From positions 1 to 64,000 of the forward strand of contig NZ_JIBT01000024.1 of the NCBI RefSeq assembly GCF_001039575.1: 64,000 nucleotides of DNA, in the 5' to 3' direction. Both the position numbers and the translations under genes were made by a program. The stretch's first letter is position 1. Every line of letters begins with the position of its first letter. Below are positions 48,001 through 55,322 of the stretch, piece after piece. Below the pieces are notes generated by a model. The model made no database searches. It saw only the letters and a program-made list of their open reading frames with translations, and was not told the DNA's origin. Source of the DNA: Halomonas sp. PR-M31. GTDB taxonomy: Bacteria > Pseudomonadota > Gammaproteobacteria > Pseudomonadales > Halomonadaceae.

Positions 48001-48684
48001 ATGGCTAAACAAAAGAATTTATCTCACATCTCCTACGGTTTGGAAACACCGAGGGATTTGCTAGGGAAGTTACTGCATGATGCCGAGAAGATCAATTGCT
48101 CTTCTCACCGTTACGACTTGTTTAATTTCTTTGTGACGGCCGCTGTTCTTTACGAATGGTGTCAGCAATGCTTTCGGCAGTATCCAATATCTAAGCAGTT
48201 AACTAAAGCTGTCGGGCAATCGCTTTATGAGTCATTGCCACATAAAGCGTCTGAATGGATCAAGGACTATTCATGCCTGCCAAACAGCGGGCAAGATGCG
48301 AGAAGACACATAGTACATGCTCTTCGCATCTGTATTGAAACGGCTAATGCGAGCAAGCATTATCATTGGTTGCGTTCCAGCCAAGTTTCATCAATCGAAG
48401 ATCAGCCCGTGGTCAAAGATTGGTATCAGTACTTCTTCACGGCAGTAGATGAAGGAATCTATATTGAGTACGCCAACCAGTACTACACGGTCGAGCAAGT
48501 TCGGGACATAGTGGTGCAATTCTTCGAGGGGTTGCTGGAATACGTCTCTTGCCCCCTAACAATCACAGTCAAGGCGACGGCTGCTCCATTGCGGCTTCGC
48601 TTCCATTTCGCAGCCGCGCGTGCTGTTGGCAGTATAACGGCTCTTTCAGACCAACGTCGCGAACGTGCTAAACTTATCCAATAA
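48001..48684 (+). CDS. Hypothetical protein
   Basis: A 227-residue soluble protein from ATG 48001 (MAKQKNLSHISYGLETPRDL). The mid-section is rich in Trp, Tyr, His and Cys (VLYEWCQQCFRQYP, CIETANASKHYHWLRSSQ). The last 40 residues or so (after LLEYVSCPL) are basic and low in complexity and are encoded by an attC-like segment, so the original protein may have been shorter. I cannot name the family. Base composition is more AT-rich than the core genes. Confidence 0.55.
   Translation: MAKQKNLSHISYGLETPRDLLGKLLHDAEKINCSSHRYDLFNFFVTAAVLYEWCQQCFRQYPISKQLTKAVGQSLYESLPHKASEWIKDYSCLPNSGQDARRHIVHALRICIETANASKHYHWLRSSQVSSIEDQPVVKDWYQYFFTAVDEGIYIEYANQYYTVEQVRDIVVQFFEGLLEYVSCPLTITVKATAAPLRLRFHFAAARAVGSITALSDQRRERAKLIQ
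48553..48631 (+). other. Second attC-like site
   Basis: CCCCTAAC at 48553-48560 is the exact complement of GTTAGGGG at 47942-47949, which is the relation expected between the start of a cassette and the R'' end of its own attC. The site continues AATCACAGTCAAGG, contains the inverted arms GGCTGC/GCAGCC and ends near GCTGTTGGCA. The right core is degenerate. Confidence 0.4.
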
Positions 48685-48710
48685 GCTGAACTGAAGACGA
48701 GGCTCCAAAG

Positions 48711-48932
48711 ATGAAGCTTAAGCAAGTTATTGAAGAGGCAAAGTTTCTCTCGGCTAACGATCGGGCTCTGCTTGCTCACTGCCTGATATCCAGTCTTGAA
48801 ACTCAGCACGAAGAGGATGTTGATGCCGCATGGTCATCTCTTGCGGAGCAGCGAATTGATGAGCTTGAGGCTGGCGAGGTCCAAGCGGTGTCGTGGGATG
48901 AAATAAAGAGCCAGCTCAAGCGACCCTCTTAA
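48711..48932 (+). CDS. Addiction-module antitoxin (RelB/PF09720 type)
   Basis: A 73-residue acidic protein (MKLKQVIEEAKFLSANDRAL, ending SWDEIKSQLKRPS) of the addiction-module component family: the N-terminal helix pair with LSANDRALLAHCLISSLE and the central WSSLAEQRIDELEAGEV are characteristic. Its stop overlaps the toxin start by one base (TAATG), so the two are translationally coupled. Confidence 0.85.
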   Translation: MKLKQVIEEAKFLSANDRALLAHCLISSLETQHEEDVDAAWSSLAEQRIDELEAGEVQAVSWDEIKSQLKRPS

Positions 48933-49225
48933 TGGCTGAATTGAATTTTCATCCTTCGATTTATCAAGAAATTCAAGAAGCCTACTCATGGTATGAGCAG
49001 CAGGCTGCAGGTCTTGGAGGAGATTTCATCCGAGAGTTGGAGGCTGCCTATGAATCGATACGGTCGCTGCCAGAAACCTGGCCCAAATTCGGTAAGCGAA
49101 CTCGCAGATTTCTACTGACCAAGTTTCCCTATGCTGTTGTTTACAAGCCTTCCACTTCAGCTTGCCTCGTCGTTGCTGTCATGCATCAGAGCCGCCGGCC
49201 AGGTTATTGGCTGCACCGGTCATAA
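48932..49225 (+). CDS. ParE/RelE-type toxin
   Basis: A 97-residue basic protein: MAELNFHPSIYQEIQEAYSW, then GGDFIRELEAAYESIRSLPE and TKFPYAVVYKPSTSACLVVAV, the helix-helix-beta pattern of the RelE/ParE superfamily with the final His-x-x-RxPGYW segment. It follows its antitoxin directly. RelE-like (ribosome) or ParE-like (gyrase) action cannot be told apart here. Confidence 0.85.
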   Translation: MAELNFHPSIYQEIQEAYSWYEQQAAGLGGDFIRELEAAYESIRSLPETWPKFGKRTRRFLLTKFPYAVVYKPSTSACLVVAVMHQSRRPGYWLHRS

Positions 49226-49358
49226 AAAAGGCTATCAGATTCGTTCCGGTCCTTCTTGGCCTTCACCGAACGCGCTTGCGCGCACCGCTTAGCTAAATCG
49301 TCGAGCGTCAGAAGTTCGACGTATGGTGAAATAGCCATATCTGGCGTATTCTCATTAC

Positions 49359-49649
49359 ATGAGCGAATCGAACTTCGAGTGGGATGAGGCGAAGAACACT
49401 TCCAATCAGCGTAAACACGGGGTTTCGTTCTACGAAGCCCAGTACGCCTTTCTCGATCCAAAGCGTGTGATTGCCGAAGATTTGAGCCACAGTCAAAAAG
49501 AGAAACGGTACTACTGCTTTGGTAGCAATTGGGAAGCCACCGGCATTATCACGGTTCGATTCACATATCGATCTGGCTGCATCCGAATAATTGGTGCGGG
49601 TTACTGGCGCAAAGGTAAAAAGGTCTATGAAAAATCGAATTCGGTATAG
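49359..49649 (+). CDS. brnT: BrnT family toxin
   Basis: A 96-residue RNase toxin. The BrnT pattern is clear: FEWDEAKNTSNQRKHGVSF at the start, AQYAFLDPKRVIAEDLSH in the middle and IRIIGAGYWRKGKKVYEK at the end. The gene order toxin then antitoxin with a 23-bp overlap is the reverse of most modules and typical for brnTA. Confidence 0.85.
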   Translation: MSESNFEWDEAKNTSNQRKHGVSFYEAQYAFLDPKRVIAEDLSHSQKEKRYYCFGSNWEATGIITVRFTYRSGCIRIIGAGYWRKGKKVYEKSNSV

Positions 49650-49863
49650 CGAAGAACCGATTGGTGAGATCAAGCTAGTACCAGATTTTCTTCCATCCCC
49701 TGAAGAGCTGGCACTGAAAAACGAGCAAACAAAGGTCACTATTTCGTTGAGTTCCGAAAGCGTTGCTTTTTTCAAGGAAGAAGCAAAAAACCATCATATG
49801 CAATATCAAAAAATGATTAGGCAGCTGCTCGATGAATACGTTGCACAGCAGAAGAAGCGTTAA
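49627..49863 (+). CDS. brnA: BrnA family antitoxin
   Basis: From ATG 49627 (MKNRIRYSEEPIGEIKLVPD) a 78-residue protein with an acidic toxin-binding N-terminal part and a ribbon-helix-helix C-terminal part (KVTISLSSESVAFFKEEAKN, MIRQLLDEYV). It should neutralise BrnT and repress the brnTA operon. An upstream in-frame start inside brnT is less likely. Confidence 0.83.
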   Translation: MKNRIRYSEEPIGEIKLVPDFLPSPEELALKNEQTKVTISLSSESVAFFKEEAKNHHMQYQKMIRQLLDEYVAQQKKR

Positions 49864-49995
49864 AAAGACGCTATAACGGATCGCTCGCAGCCTCCGCTGG
49901 ATACAGTTTTAAAGCGATAAAATGGGCTGTGGCATCCGGTATCCCTCCAACTAATATGTCGCAAATACAGACGTTAACTTTCAGAAGGGAGGCTC

Positions 49996-50625
49996 ATGGC
50001 AATTGAATCCTGGTTCGCGTTTGTTATTGCATCGGCGGTTCTGCTTGTTATTCCCGGCCCTACGATTCTGGCGGTAATAAGCTATTCAATCGCCCACGGC
50101 CGTCAGGCCAATATACCGCTAGTGGTTGCGGTTGCGCTGGGTGATTCAACTGCGCTGTTCGCATCTATTTTAGGGCTGGGTGCCTTGCTGGCGATATCGG
50201 CTTTTTGGTTCACGGTTGTCAAAGTAGCAGGCGGTCTATATTTACTGTACCTCGGCATCAAGCTGTTTCGCGCTGGTTTATTATCCGCCGAAACTGCTGC
50301 ACCAGATTTTTCTTCCTCGCGCCTGAAGTTGTTTGCCAATACTTACCTCGTTACCGCCTTGAATCCAAAGGGTATTATTTTTTTCGTGGCATTCTTACCC
50401 CAATTTATTACACCAGGGGCAAACAGCTCATCTCAACTGTGGCTGCTTGCTGTAACCTTCGTTTTTTTGGCGACTATCAACGCTACGTTGTACACCGTTT
50501 TCGCATCATCCGCTCGTCGGTTGCTAGCATCAGCCAAAGCGCAGCGTAGATTCAATTTTATTGGTGGTGCGTTACTTTCAGCAGCAGGCATGTGGGCATT
50601 GTTTGCTAAACGTCCGACGATATAG
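49996..50625 (+). CDS. LysE family translocator
   Basis: A 209-residue exporter with about six hydrophobic segments. Signature text: LLVIPGPTILAVISYSIAHG, the AGGLYLLYLGIKLFRAG loop and TALNPKGIIFFVAFLPQF. It starts at ATG 49996 with AGAAGGGAGG upstream. It is AT-richer than its counterpart at 27.4 kb and lies inside the accessory strip, which suggests independent acquisition. Substrate unknown. Confidence 0.86.
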   Translation: MAIESWFAFVIASAVLLVIPGPTILAVISYSIAHGRQANIPLVVAVALGDSTALFASILGLGALLAISAFWFTVVKVAGGLYLLYLGIKLFRAGLLSAETAAPDFSSSRLKLFANTYLVTALNPKGIIFFVAFLPQFITPGANSSSQLWLLAVTFVFLATINATLYTVFASSARRLLASAKAQRRFNFIGGALLSAAGMWALFAKRPTI

Positions 50626-50727
50626 GAGCGAACAAGTGCAGATACGGCGAGCCTATTACATTACGCCTTCGGCTGCATTTCATAGGCAAGAATTATCCAA
50701 TATTTTAATTTTTAAAGGGCTTTATGA

Positions 50728-51819
50728 ATGATCGATGTTATTGAACGTCCGGAAAGCCAGAGGTATTGGGTTGTAAGAGCTCAAGATGGAAATTACATCG
50801 ACCATTTTCAGCAGGCAGGCACGGTAGCGATTGGCCATCTAGACGACTTAGACCTTCCGCATTCTAATCATCAACCGTTCTTTCCTGAAGTGAGTTCACT
50901 GCTATCACAAATTAGCAGCTTGGAAAGAAGAAAAAGAGAAGAAGGTTATATAGCTAGATCGCAAAGACGATGCGCGCAAGTCAAAACTTTCGTCGATGAT
51001 TTATCTGTGGGTGACCTCGTAGTAAGCATTGATTCGGAATCTTTAATGGTTGGACGAATCGTTGGACATCCTCGGATAAACAATATCCCGGTTAGGGTGA
51101 TTCTAGATAAAAAAACTGGCGTTTACACTGAAATGCCATTCTCGCTACGGAGATCCGTAAGATGGGGGCCAAAAATTAGAAAAAAACATGTGCCGACAGC
51201 AATGAAAAGGAGTATCTCCGCTAGACAGACAGTGTTTAATATTGATTCGTATTGGACCACGATTTACTATATGTTGTACCCAATATTCGTTTCAGAAGGA
51301 AAGCTTTTCTTTTCTACAAGTATAAATCAAAGCGATGCTATAAATAACTATAGCGTTTCCCAGCTATTTTCAATTCTTACTGATCTTGAAGTTTTAACAA
51401 GATCAATAGATGTTACGGAAAATCCTAGAGAAATTAGTTTTCAAAGATTGTTCGACCAGTTTCTCAAAGAGGATAGTTTTAAACTGGCAACTACCGCTGA
51501 ATTTATGTCGCCGGGTTCGGTATGGAGTTATCTTGGCGTTGATGATAATACCGGACAAAAGATAATTTTAGGGTCTTTACTGTTTGGTGCTCTTTTCGGC
51601 GTAAAAATTGGTCCTTTAGAAGTTGATGGAATAGTTCATAAGGAGCTTAGGGAGAAAATAGTAGAAGAATTTACAGAAAGGCTTGAACATCACAATGCTA
51701 AGTCTATGAAAAAGAAGCTTGAGCTTTCATTTCCAGAATTCGACACTGAACCTCTTGAGAACAATGAATATGATGAAGCGGAGGATTTCCGGCAGCTGAC
51801 ACTATTTCAAGAAACCTAA
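50728..51819 (+). CDS. Hypothetical protein with Mrr-N/EVE-like N-terminal domain
   Basis: A 363-residue protein markedly richer in A+T than anything around it. The N-terminal 110 residues (RYWVVRAQDGNYIDHFQQAG, TVAIGHLDDL, later LSVGDLVVSIDSESLMVGRI) resemble the PUA/EVE-like modules that open Mrr-type restriction enzymes and other modified-base readers: an initial WVVRA strand, a G-x-VAIG turn and a GDLVV strand. The rest (SYWTTIYYMLYPIFVSEGKL, GSLLFGALFGVKIGPLEVDG) shows no nuclease motif that I can recognise, though one could be hidden. A defence role is an inference from domain resemblance and the surrounding toxin-antitoxin genes. Confidence 0.55.
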   Translation: MIDVIERPESQRYWVVRAQDGNYIDHFQQAGTVAIGHLDDLDLPHSNHQPFFPEVSSLLSQISSLERRKREEGYIARSQRRCAQVKTFVDDLSVGDLVVSIDSESLMVGRIVGHPRINNIPVRVILDKKTGVYTEMPFSLRRSVRWGPKIRKKHVPTAMKRSISARQTVFNIDSYWTTIYYMLYPIFVSEGKLFFSTSINQSDAINNYSVSQLFSILTDLEVLTRSIDVTENPREISFQRLFDQFLKEDSFKLATTAEFMSPGSVWSYLGVDDNTGQKIILGSLLFGALFGVKIGPLEVDGIVHKELREKIVEEFTERLEHHNAKSMKKKLELSFPEFDTEPLENNEYDEAEDFRQLTLFQET

Positions 51820-51890
51820 CTAAGCCCTGCTCGGTCACCGCGGCCAGACCCGGTTCGATGGGATGAGAATTTCACGAGGAGAATGTAGTC

Positions 51891-52109
51891 ATGATGAAGC
51901 GATTCAAGACGAAGTATGTGCACGAGGGCAAGTATGTTGCCGAGGTTGATGTATCGCTGATTGAGGACAGCACGCAGTGGTCTCCCTACCTAAGCGTCGA
52001 CGATGCTTACAAGCTGGACGACGTGCGTGATGCCCTTCAACAAGGTGATCTCGATGCGGCTGCACGGTACGGCCGAATCTACGAGATGCGGCCAGTAGCA
52101 CACCAGTAA
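51891..52109 (+). CDS. Small hypothetical protein
   Basis: A 72-residue soluble protein, MMKRFKTKYVHEGKYVAEVD and onward to RYGRIYEMRPVAHQ, with CGAGGAGAA upstream of ATG 51891. The pattern VHEGKYVAEVDVxLI...WSPYLSxDDAxKLDxVRxAL is one I have seen in small conserved proteins carried near toxin-antitoxin loci and plasmids, but I cannot give it a family name. It may be an orphan antitoxin. Confidence 0.6.
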   Translation: MMKRFKTKYVHEGKYVAEVDVSLIEDSTQWSPYLSVDDAYKLDDVRDALQQGDLDAAARYGRIYEMRPVAHQ

Positions 52110-52224
52110 CTGCATGCCATAACGAACGAACATGTTGACTTCCCTCACCTGACCATCCGCTGAATTGACACCTCCCTAGCACTATCCAATACTGAAATTT
52201 CAATCCACGGAAGGGTGAAAGAAA

Positions 52225-52497
52225 ATGCGTAAACTACAGATTGCAGTTGGAATTGCGGCGCTGGGTCTGGTCTCGATCAGCGGATTGTCCTTTGCCGATC
52301 AGCCCGGTGAGGACTGGATTTCCATGGATAAGGTCAAATCCATCCTTGAAGACGACGGTTACTCTCAGGTTTCCGAAATCCAGGCAGACGACGGCCACTG
52401 GGAAGGAGAGGGCATGAAGAACGGCGAAAAGTACGAGTTTCATGTAGATCCCAAGAGCGGTGAGATTACCAAGAACGAACGCGATTCGGACGACTGA
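52225..52497 (+). CDS. PepSY domain-containing periplasmic protein
   Basis: A 90-residue secreted protein with a signal peptide cleaved near LSFA at residue 24, followed by a single PepSY domain: WISMDKVKSILEDDGYSQVS, EIQADDGHWEGEGMKNGEKY and HVDPKSGEITKNERDSDD. PepSY modules are thought to restrain proteases or sense signals in the periplasm; no protease is adjacent. A terminator follows directly. Confidence 0.85.
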   Translation: MRKLQIAVGIAALGLVSISGLSFADQPGEDWISMDKVKSILEDDGYSQVSEIQADDGHWEGEGMKNGEKYEFHVDPKSGEITKNERDSDD

Positions 52498-52522
52498 GCG
52501 AAGCGCGCTGAAAAGCGTTCTG

Positions 52523-52550
52523 ACGGGCCCGATAATTCGGGCCCGTTTTA
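52523..52550 (+). terminator. Rho-independent terminator of PepSY gene
   Basis: ACGGGCCCGA/TTCGGGCCCGT form a strong GC stem with a TAA-centred loop and are followed by TTTATTT, 25 bp after the stop codon. Confidence 0.9.
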
Positions 52551-52657
52551 TTTGTCCGGTGCCTTGCGTGCCAACAGAAACAGCCATTCGCATATCCTAT
52601 CCGACTCTGAACCACTATCCTCGTGGTAGACGATTTCCCGTTTCAAAGGAGTGAGCG

Positions 52658-53328
52658 ATGTCCACGGTTCTGGCGTTCGATGTCTATGGCACCCTGATCG
52701 ATACCCAGGGGATCAACGAGCAGCTGCAAGAGCTGGTCGGCGATCAAACCTCAAATTTTTCCCAGCGCTGCGCGACAAGCAGCTCGAGTATGCCTTTCGC
52801 CGCGGTTTGATGGGCGCCTATGCGGATTTTTCGCAATGCACCCGGGATGCGTTGGAGTTCGTCGATCGCGCCTTGAGAACGCAGCTTTCCGACAATGACA
52901 AGGACGCGCTGATGGCAACCTACGGGCGCCTGCCGGCGTTTCCCGATGCAGCGGATGCCTTGGCGCGACTGGCGGATTCATCGAAGCTTCGCTGCGTGGC
53001 GTTTTCCAACGGCAGCCGCGAGGCGGTGAGCGGGTTGCTCGAACAGGCGGGCATTCTCGAACACTTCGAGGACATCGTCAGTGTGGAGGAGGTCAAGCGT
53101 TTCAAGCCCGATCCGGCGGTGTATGCGCATCTTCATACACGCCTGGAAGTGGCCGCCCAGGATGTCTGGCTGATCTCATCCAATCCCTTCGATCTGATCG
53201 GCGCCAAGCATGCCGGTCTTCACGCGGCCTGGATACGCCGCAGCGCCGAGGCGCCTTTCGATACTTGGGGCGGTGATCCGGATATGACCGTTTCGGATCT
53301 CAACGAACTGGTGGATCGCATCGGCTAA
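52658..53328 (+). CDS. Haloacid dehalogenase type II (HAD family), frameshifted
   Basis: HAD hydrolase of the L-2-haloacid dehalogenase type. From ATG 52658 (MSTVLAFDVYGTLIDTQGIN) with AAAGGAG upstream the frame has the nucleophile Asp8; it is lost at about 52770, where CGCTGCGCGAC stands for an expected CGCTGGCGCGAC (one G missing; restores QRWRDKQLEYAFRRGLM). The second frame carries the motif II Ser in CVAFSNGSREAV, the Lys in EEVKRFKPDPAVYAHL and the final acidic site WLISSNPFDLIGAKHAGLHA. Restored length is 223 residues, normal for DehII enzymes. Substrate could be another phosphorylated or halogenated acid. Confidence 0.85.
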
Positions 53329-53378
53329 CGGCCGCCTGGCGGCAGCGCGTGCATATTACAAAACAGGAGTTTGACAAT

Positions 53379-53852
53379 ATGAAAGCAAAGTTCTTGATGA
53401 CATTGGCCTCGTTTGCGCTTGCGGCTCAGGTCGGTGTTGCTGGGGCGGCATCGGAAAATGCATTCCCGGGTATCGAACATGTAACGACCCAACTCCCTGT
53501 AGCCGAGGTGGAATCGCGGCTGAAAGATGCATTGGAATCCAAGGGGCTGACGCTGTTCACCGTGATCGATCATACCCAGAATGCCGAGAAAGTGGATTTA
53601 CAGCTACCGCCCACCCGCACGGTGATCTTCGGCAATCCCAAGGCGGGTACGCCGCTAATGCAGTGCCAGGGCAGCACCGCGCTGGATCTGCCCCAGAAGA
53701 TGGTGCTGCGCGAAACCGAAGAGGGCACCCGCATCGAGTGGAACGATCCCGCCTATCTGGCGGAGCGCCATGGGTTGCAGGAGTGCGATCTGCCGCTAGA
53801 CAAGATCACTCAGATTCTTCAAGACGTGGCCGAGACCGCGGCGGGTTCCTGA
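53379..53852 (+). CDS. DUF302 domain-containing periplasmic protein
   Basis: A 157-residue protein from ATG 53379 (MKAKFLMTLASFALAAQVGV), preceded by AGGAG, with a signal peptide ending near GAA. The DUF302 core is visible: VESRLKDALESKGLTLFTVIDHTQNAE, quoted here as two parts around positions 60-85, then TVIFGNPKAGTPLMQ and ALDLPQKMVL. DUF302 proteins are small alpha-beta proteins of unknown function. It converges with phhB. Confidence 0.85.
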   Translation: MKAKFLMTLASFALAAQVGVAGAASENAFPGIEHVTTQLPVAEVESRLKDALESKGLTLFTVIDHTQNAEKVDLQLPPTRTVIFGNPKAGTPLMQCQGSTALDLPQKMVLRETEEGTRIEWNDPAYLAERHGLQECDLPLDKITQILQDVAETAAGS

Positions 53853-53861
53853 AGCGTTTTC

Positions 53862-54200
53862 TTATGACGCCAGCTCATCGGTCCGAGCCGCCAGGATAAA
53901 GTCGTTCTTGTGCAGGCCCTTGATGGCATGGGACCACCAGGTCACCGTGACCTTGCCCCACTCGGTCAGCAGCGCCGGGTGGTGGCCGGCTTCTTCGGCA
54001 ATCTCGCCTACCTGATTGGTGAACTCTAGCGCCTGCTTGAAGTTGCGAAACGTGAACACGCGTTCCAGCTGTGCAATGCCGTCCCGCTCGACGGTGTCCC
54101 AGTCGGGTATGGCAGTCTTGAATTCATCAATCTGCTCCTGGGTGACGTGGGGGGCATCGATGCTGCAGGCTTCGCAGGACTGCTGAGAAAGTTGACTCAT
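53862..54200 (-). CDS. phhB: Pterin-4a-carbinolamine dehydratase PhhB
   Basis: Regenerates the tetrahydrobiopterin-type cofactor consumed by phenylalanine hydroxylase. The 112-residue protein contains the PCD motif [20 protein letters not shown], whose two His residues are catalytic, after [20 protein letters not shown]. It lies 32 bp after phhA on the same strand, the usual operon. Confidence 0.93.
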   Translation of the reverse strand: MSQLSQQSCEACSIDAPHVTQEQIDEFKTAIPDWDTVERDGIAQLERVFTFRNFKQALEFTNQVGEIAEEAGHHPALLTEWGKVTVTWWSHAIKGLHKNDFILAARTDELAS

Positions 54201-54232
54201 GTAAAGGCTCCTGTCAGGGCGTTTATAGGTAG

Positions 54233-55045
54233 TCAGGCGCTGGCCGTCTGCTTGGGTTCGAAGGTCGGTGCGAACAGTCCATGCTGCATGGCCTCGTGCA
54301 TCATGGCCATGATGTCCTGTTCTGCGAGTTCTTGCAGCGCGCTCAGCTCGTCGATCACATAGTAAAGCGGCTGCAGAATGTCGATGCGATAGGGGGTGCG
54401 CAAGGCATCAATCGGATCGAATGGATGATGCGCTGGCACGTTTGATAACGCATGTAGCGTCTCCTTGGGCGAGGAGATGATGCCACCTCCATAGATACGA
54501 CGGCCTTGGGCAGTATCCACCAGCCCAAACTCGACGGTCATCCAGTAAAGGCGTGCCAGATAGACGCGCTCCTCCTTGCTCGCCGCCAGCCCCAGCTTGC
54601 CATAGGTGGCGGTGAATTCGGCAAACGCCGGGTTGGTCAGCATCGGGCAGTGGCCGAAGATCTCGTGAAAGATATCCGGCTCCTGCAGGTAATCCATTTC
54701 TTCAGGCGTGCGGATGAAGGTCGCCACTGGGAAGCGGCGCTCGGCCAGCAGCTCGAAGAAGGTGTTGAAAGGAATGAGTGCCGGCACCTGGGCGGTCCGC
54801 CAGCCGGTGGCCTGGCTCAACACGCGGTCGATATCGCCAAGCTGGGGAATACGATCCTCGGGCAGCGCCAGGCGTTCGAGACCCTTGAGGTACTCCTGAC
54901 AGACGCGACCTTCGATGAGGTTCTTCTGGCGACGCATCAGCGCCTGCCAGGTCGCGTTTTCAGTGTCACTATAGTGAATGATGCCGTTCGCGTCCGGCTG
55001 GTGAGCCTGATACTGGGTCGGCTTTTTCGTCTGTGGCTTATTCAT
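54233..55045 (-). CDS. phhA: Phenylalanine-4-hydroxylase PhhA
   Basis: Iron- and pterin-dependent enzyme converting phenylalanine to tyrosine. The 270 residues show the bacterial PAH core: the iron ligands His and His in [14 protein letters not shown] and Glu in [13 protein letters not shown], plus [16 protein letters not shown] and the N-terminal [20 protein letters not shown]. There is no regulatory ACT domain, as expected in bacteria. It is divergent from phhR, with 277 bp between the starts holding an imperfect TyrR-type box. Confidence 0.94.
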   Translation of the reverse strand: MNKPQTKKPTQYQAHQPDANGIIHYSDTENATWQALMRRQKNLIEGRVCQEYLKGLERLALPEDRIPQLGDIDRVLSQATGWRTAQVPALIPFNTFFELLAERRFPVATFIRTPEEMDYLQEPDIFHEIFGHCPMLTNPAFAEFTATYGKLGLAASKEERVYLARLYWMTVEFGLVDTAQGRRIYGGGIISSPKETLHALSNVPAHHPFDPIDALRTPYRIDILQPLYYVIDELSALQELAEQDIMAMMHEAMQHGLFAPTFEPKQTASA

Positions 55046-55240
55046 CTTGTGCTCCCGCCCATTGTGTTTGTAGCCGGGTTCAATTCTCAGAATAGCGTTT
55101 TTTCACTGACACGAAGCGCCGTGCTACTGAGCGCTCTGTCCGAAACACGAAATCTTGCGTCAATCTTTCATGACGCGAGCAAAGTCGTCGATTCAGTCGG
55201 CGTGGAAGACGCTGGCTGTCACGCCTAGGCAGCAGGCGGG

Positions 55241-55258
55241 TGTAACACAATGTTGACA
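55241..55258 (+). promoter_or_regulatory. Imperfect TyrR/PhhR box in phhA-phhR intergenic region
   Basis: TGTAAC-ACAATG-TTGACA differs from the TyrR consensus TGTAAA-N6-TTTACA at two positions. It lies 82 bp before phhR and 195 bp before phhA, so PhhR could act on either. Confidence 0.45.
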
Positions 55259-55322
55259 GCAAGTCAGGATAGCGTGACGCTGAATCGTCATCAGCGTTTT
55301 CGCCCATCGGATCGAGTCGACC

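Noticed and set aside
49860-49990. Further attC sites after brnA and after 52109
   Set aside because: TATAACGG and CATAACGAAC look like site starts but no matching 3' core was found within a reasonable distance.
47400-52200. Complete integron or transposon
   Set aside because: No integrase, transposase or terminal inverted repeats are seen in the window; only attC-like traces remain, which I report as a finding and not as an established integron.
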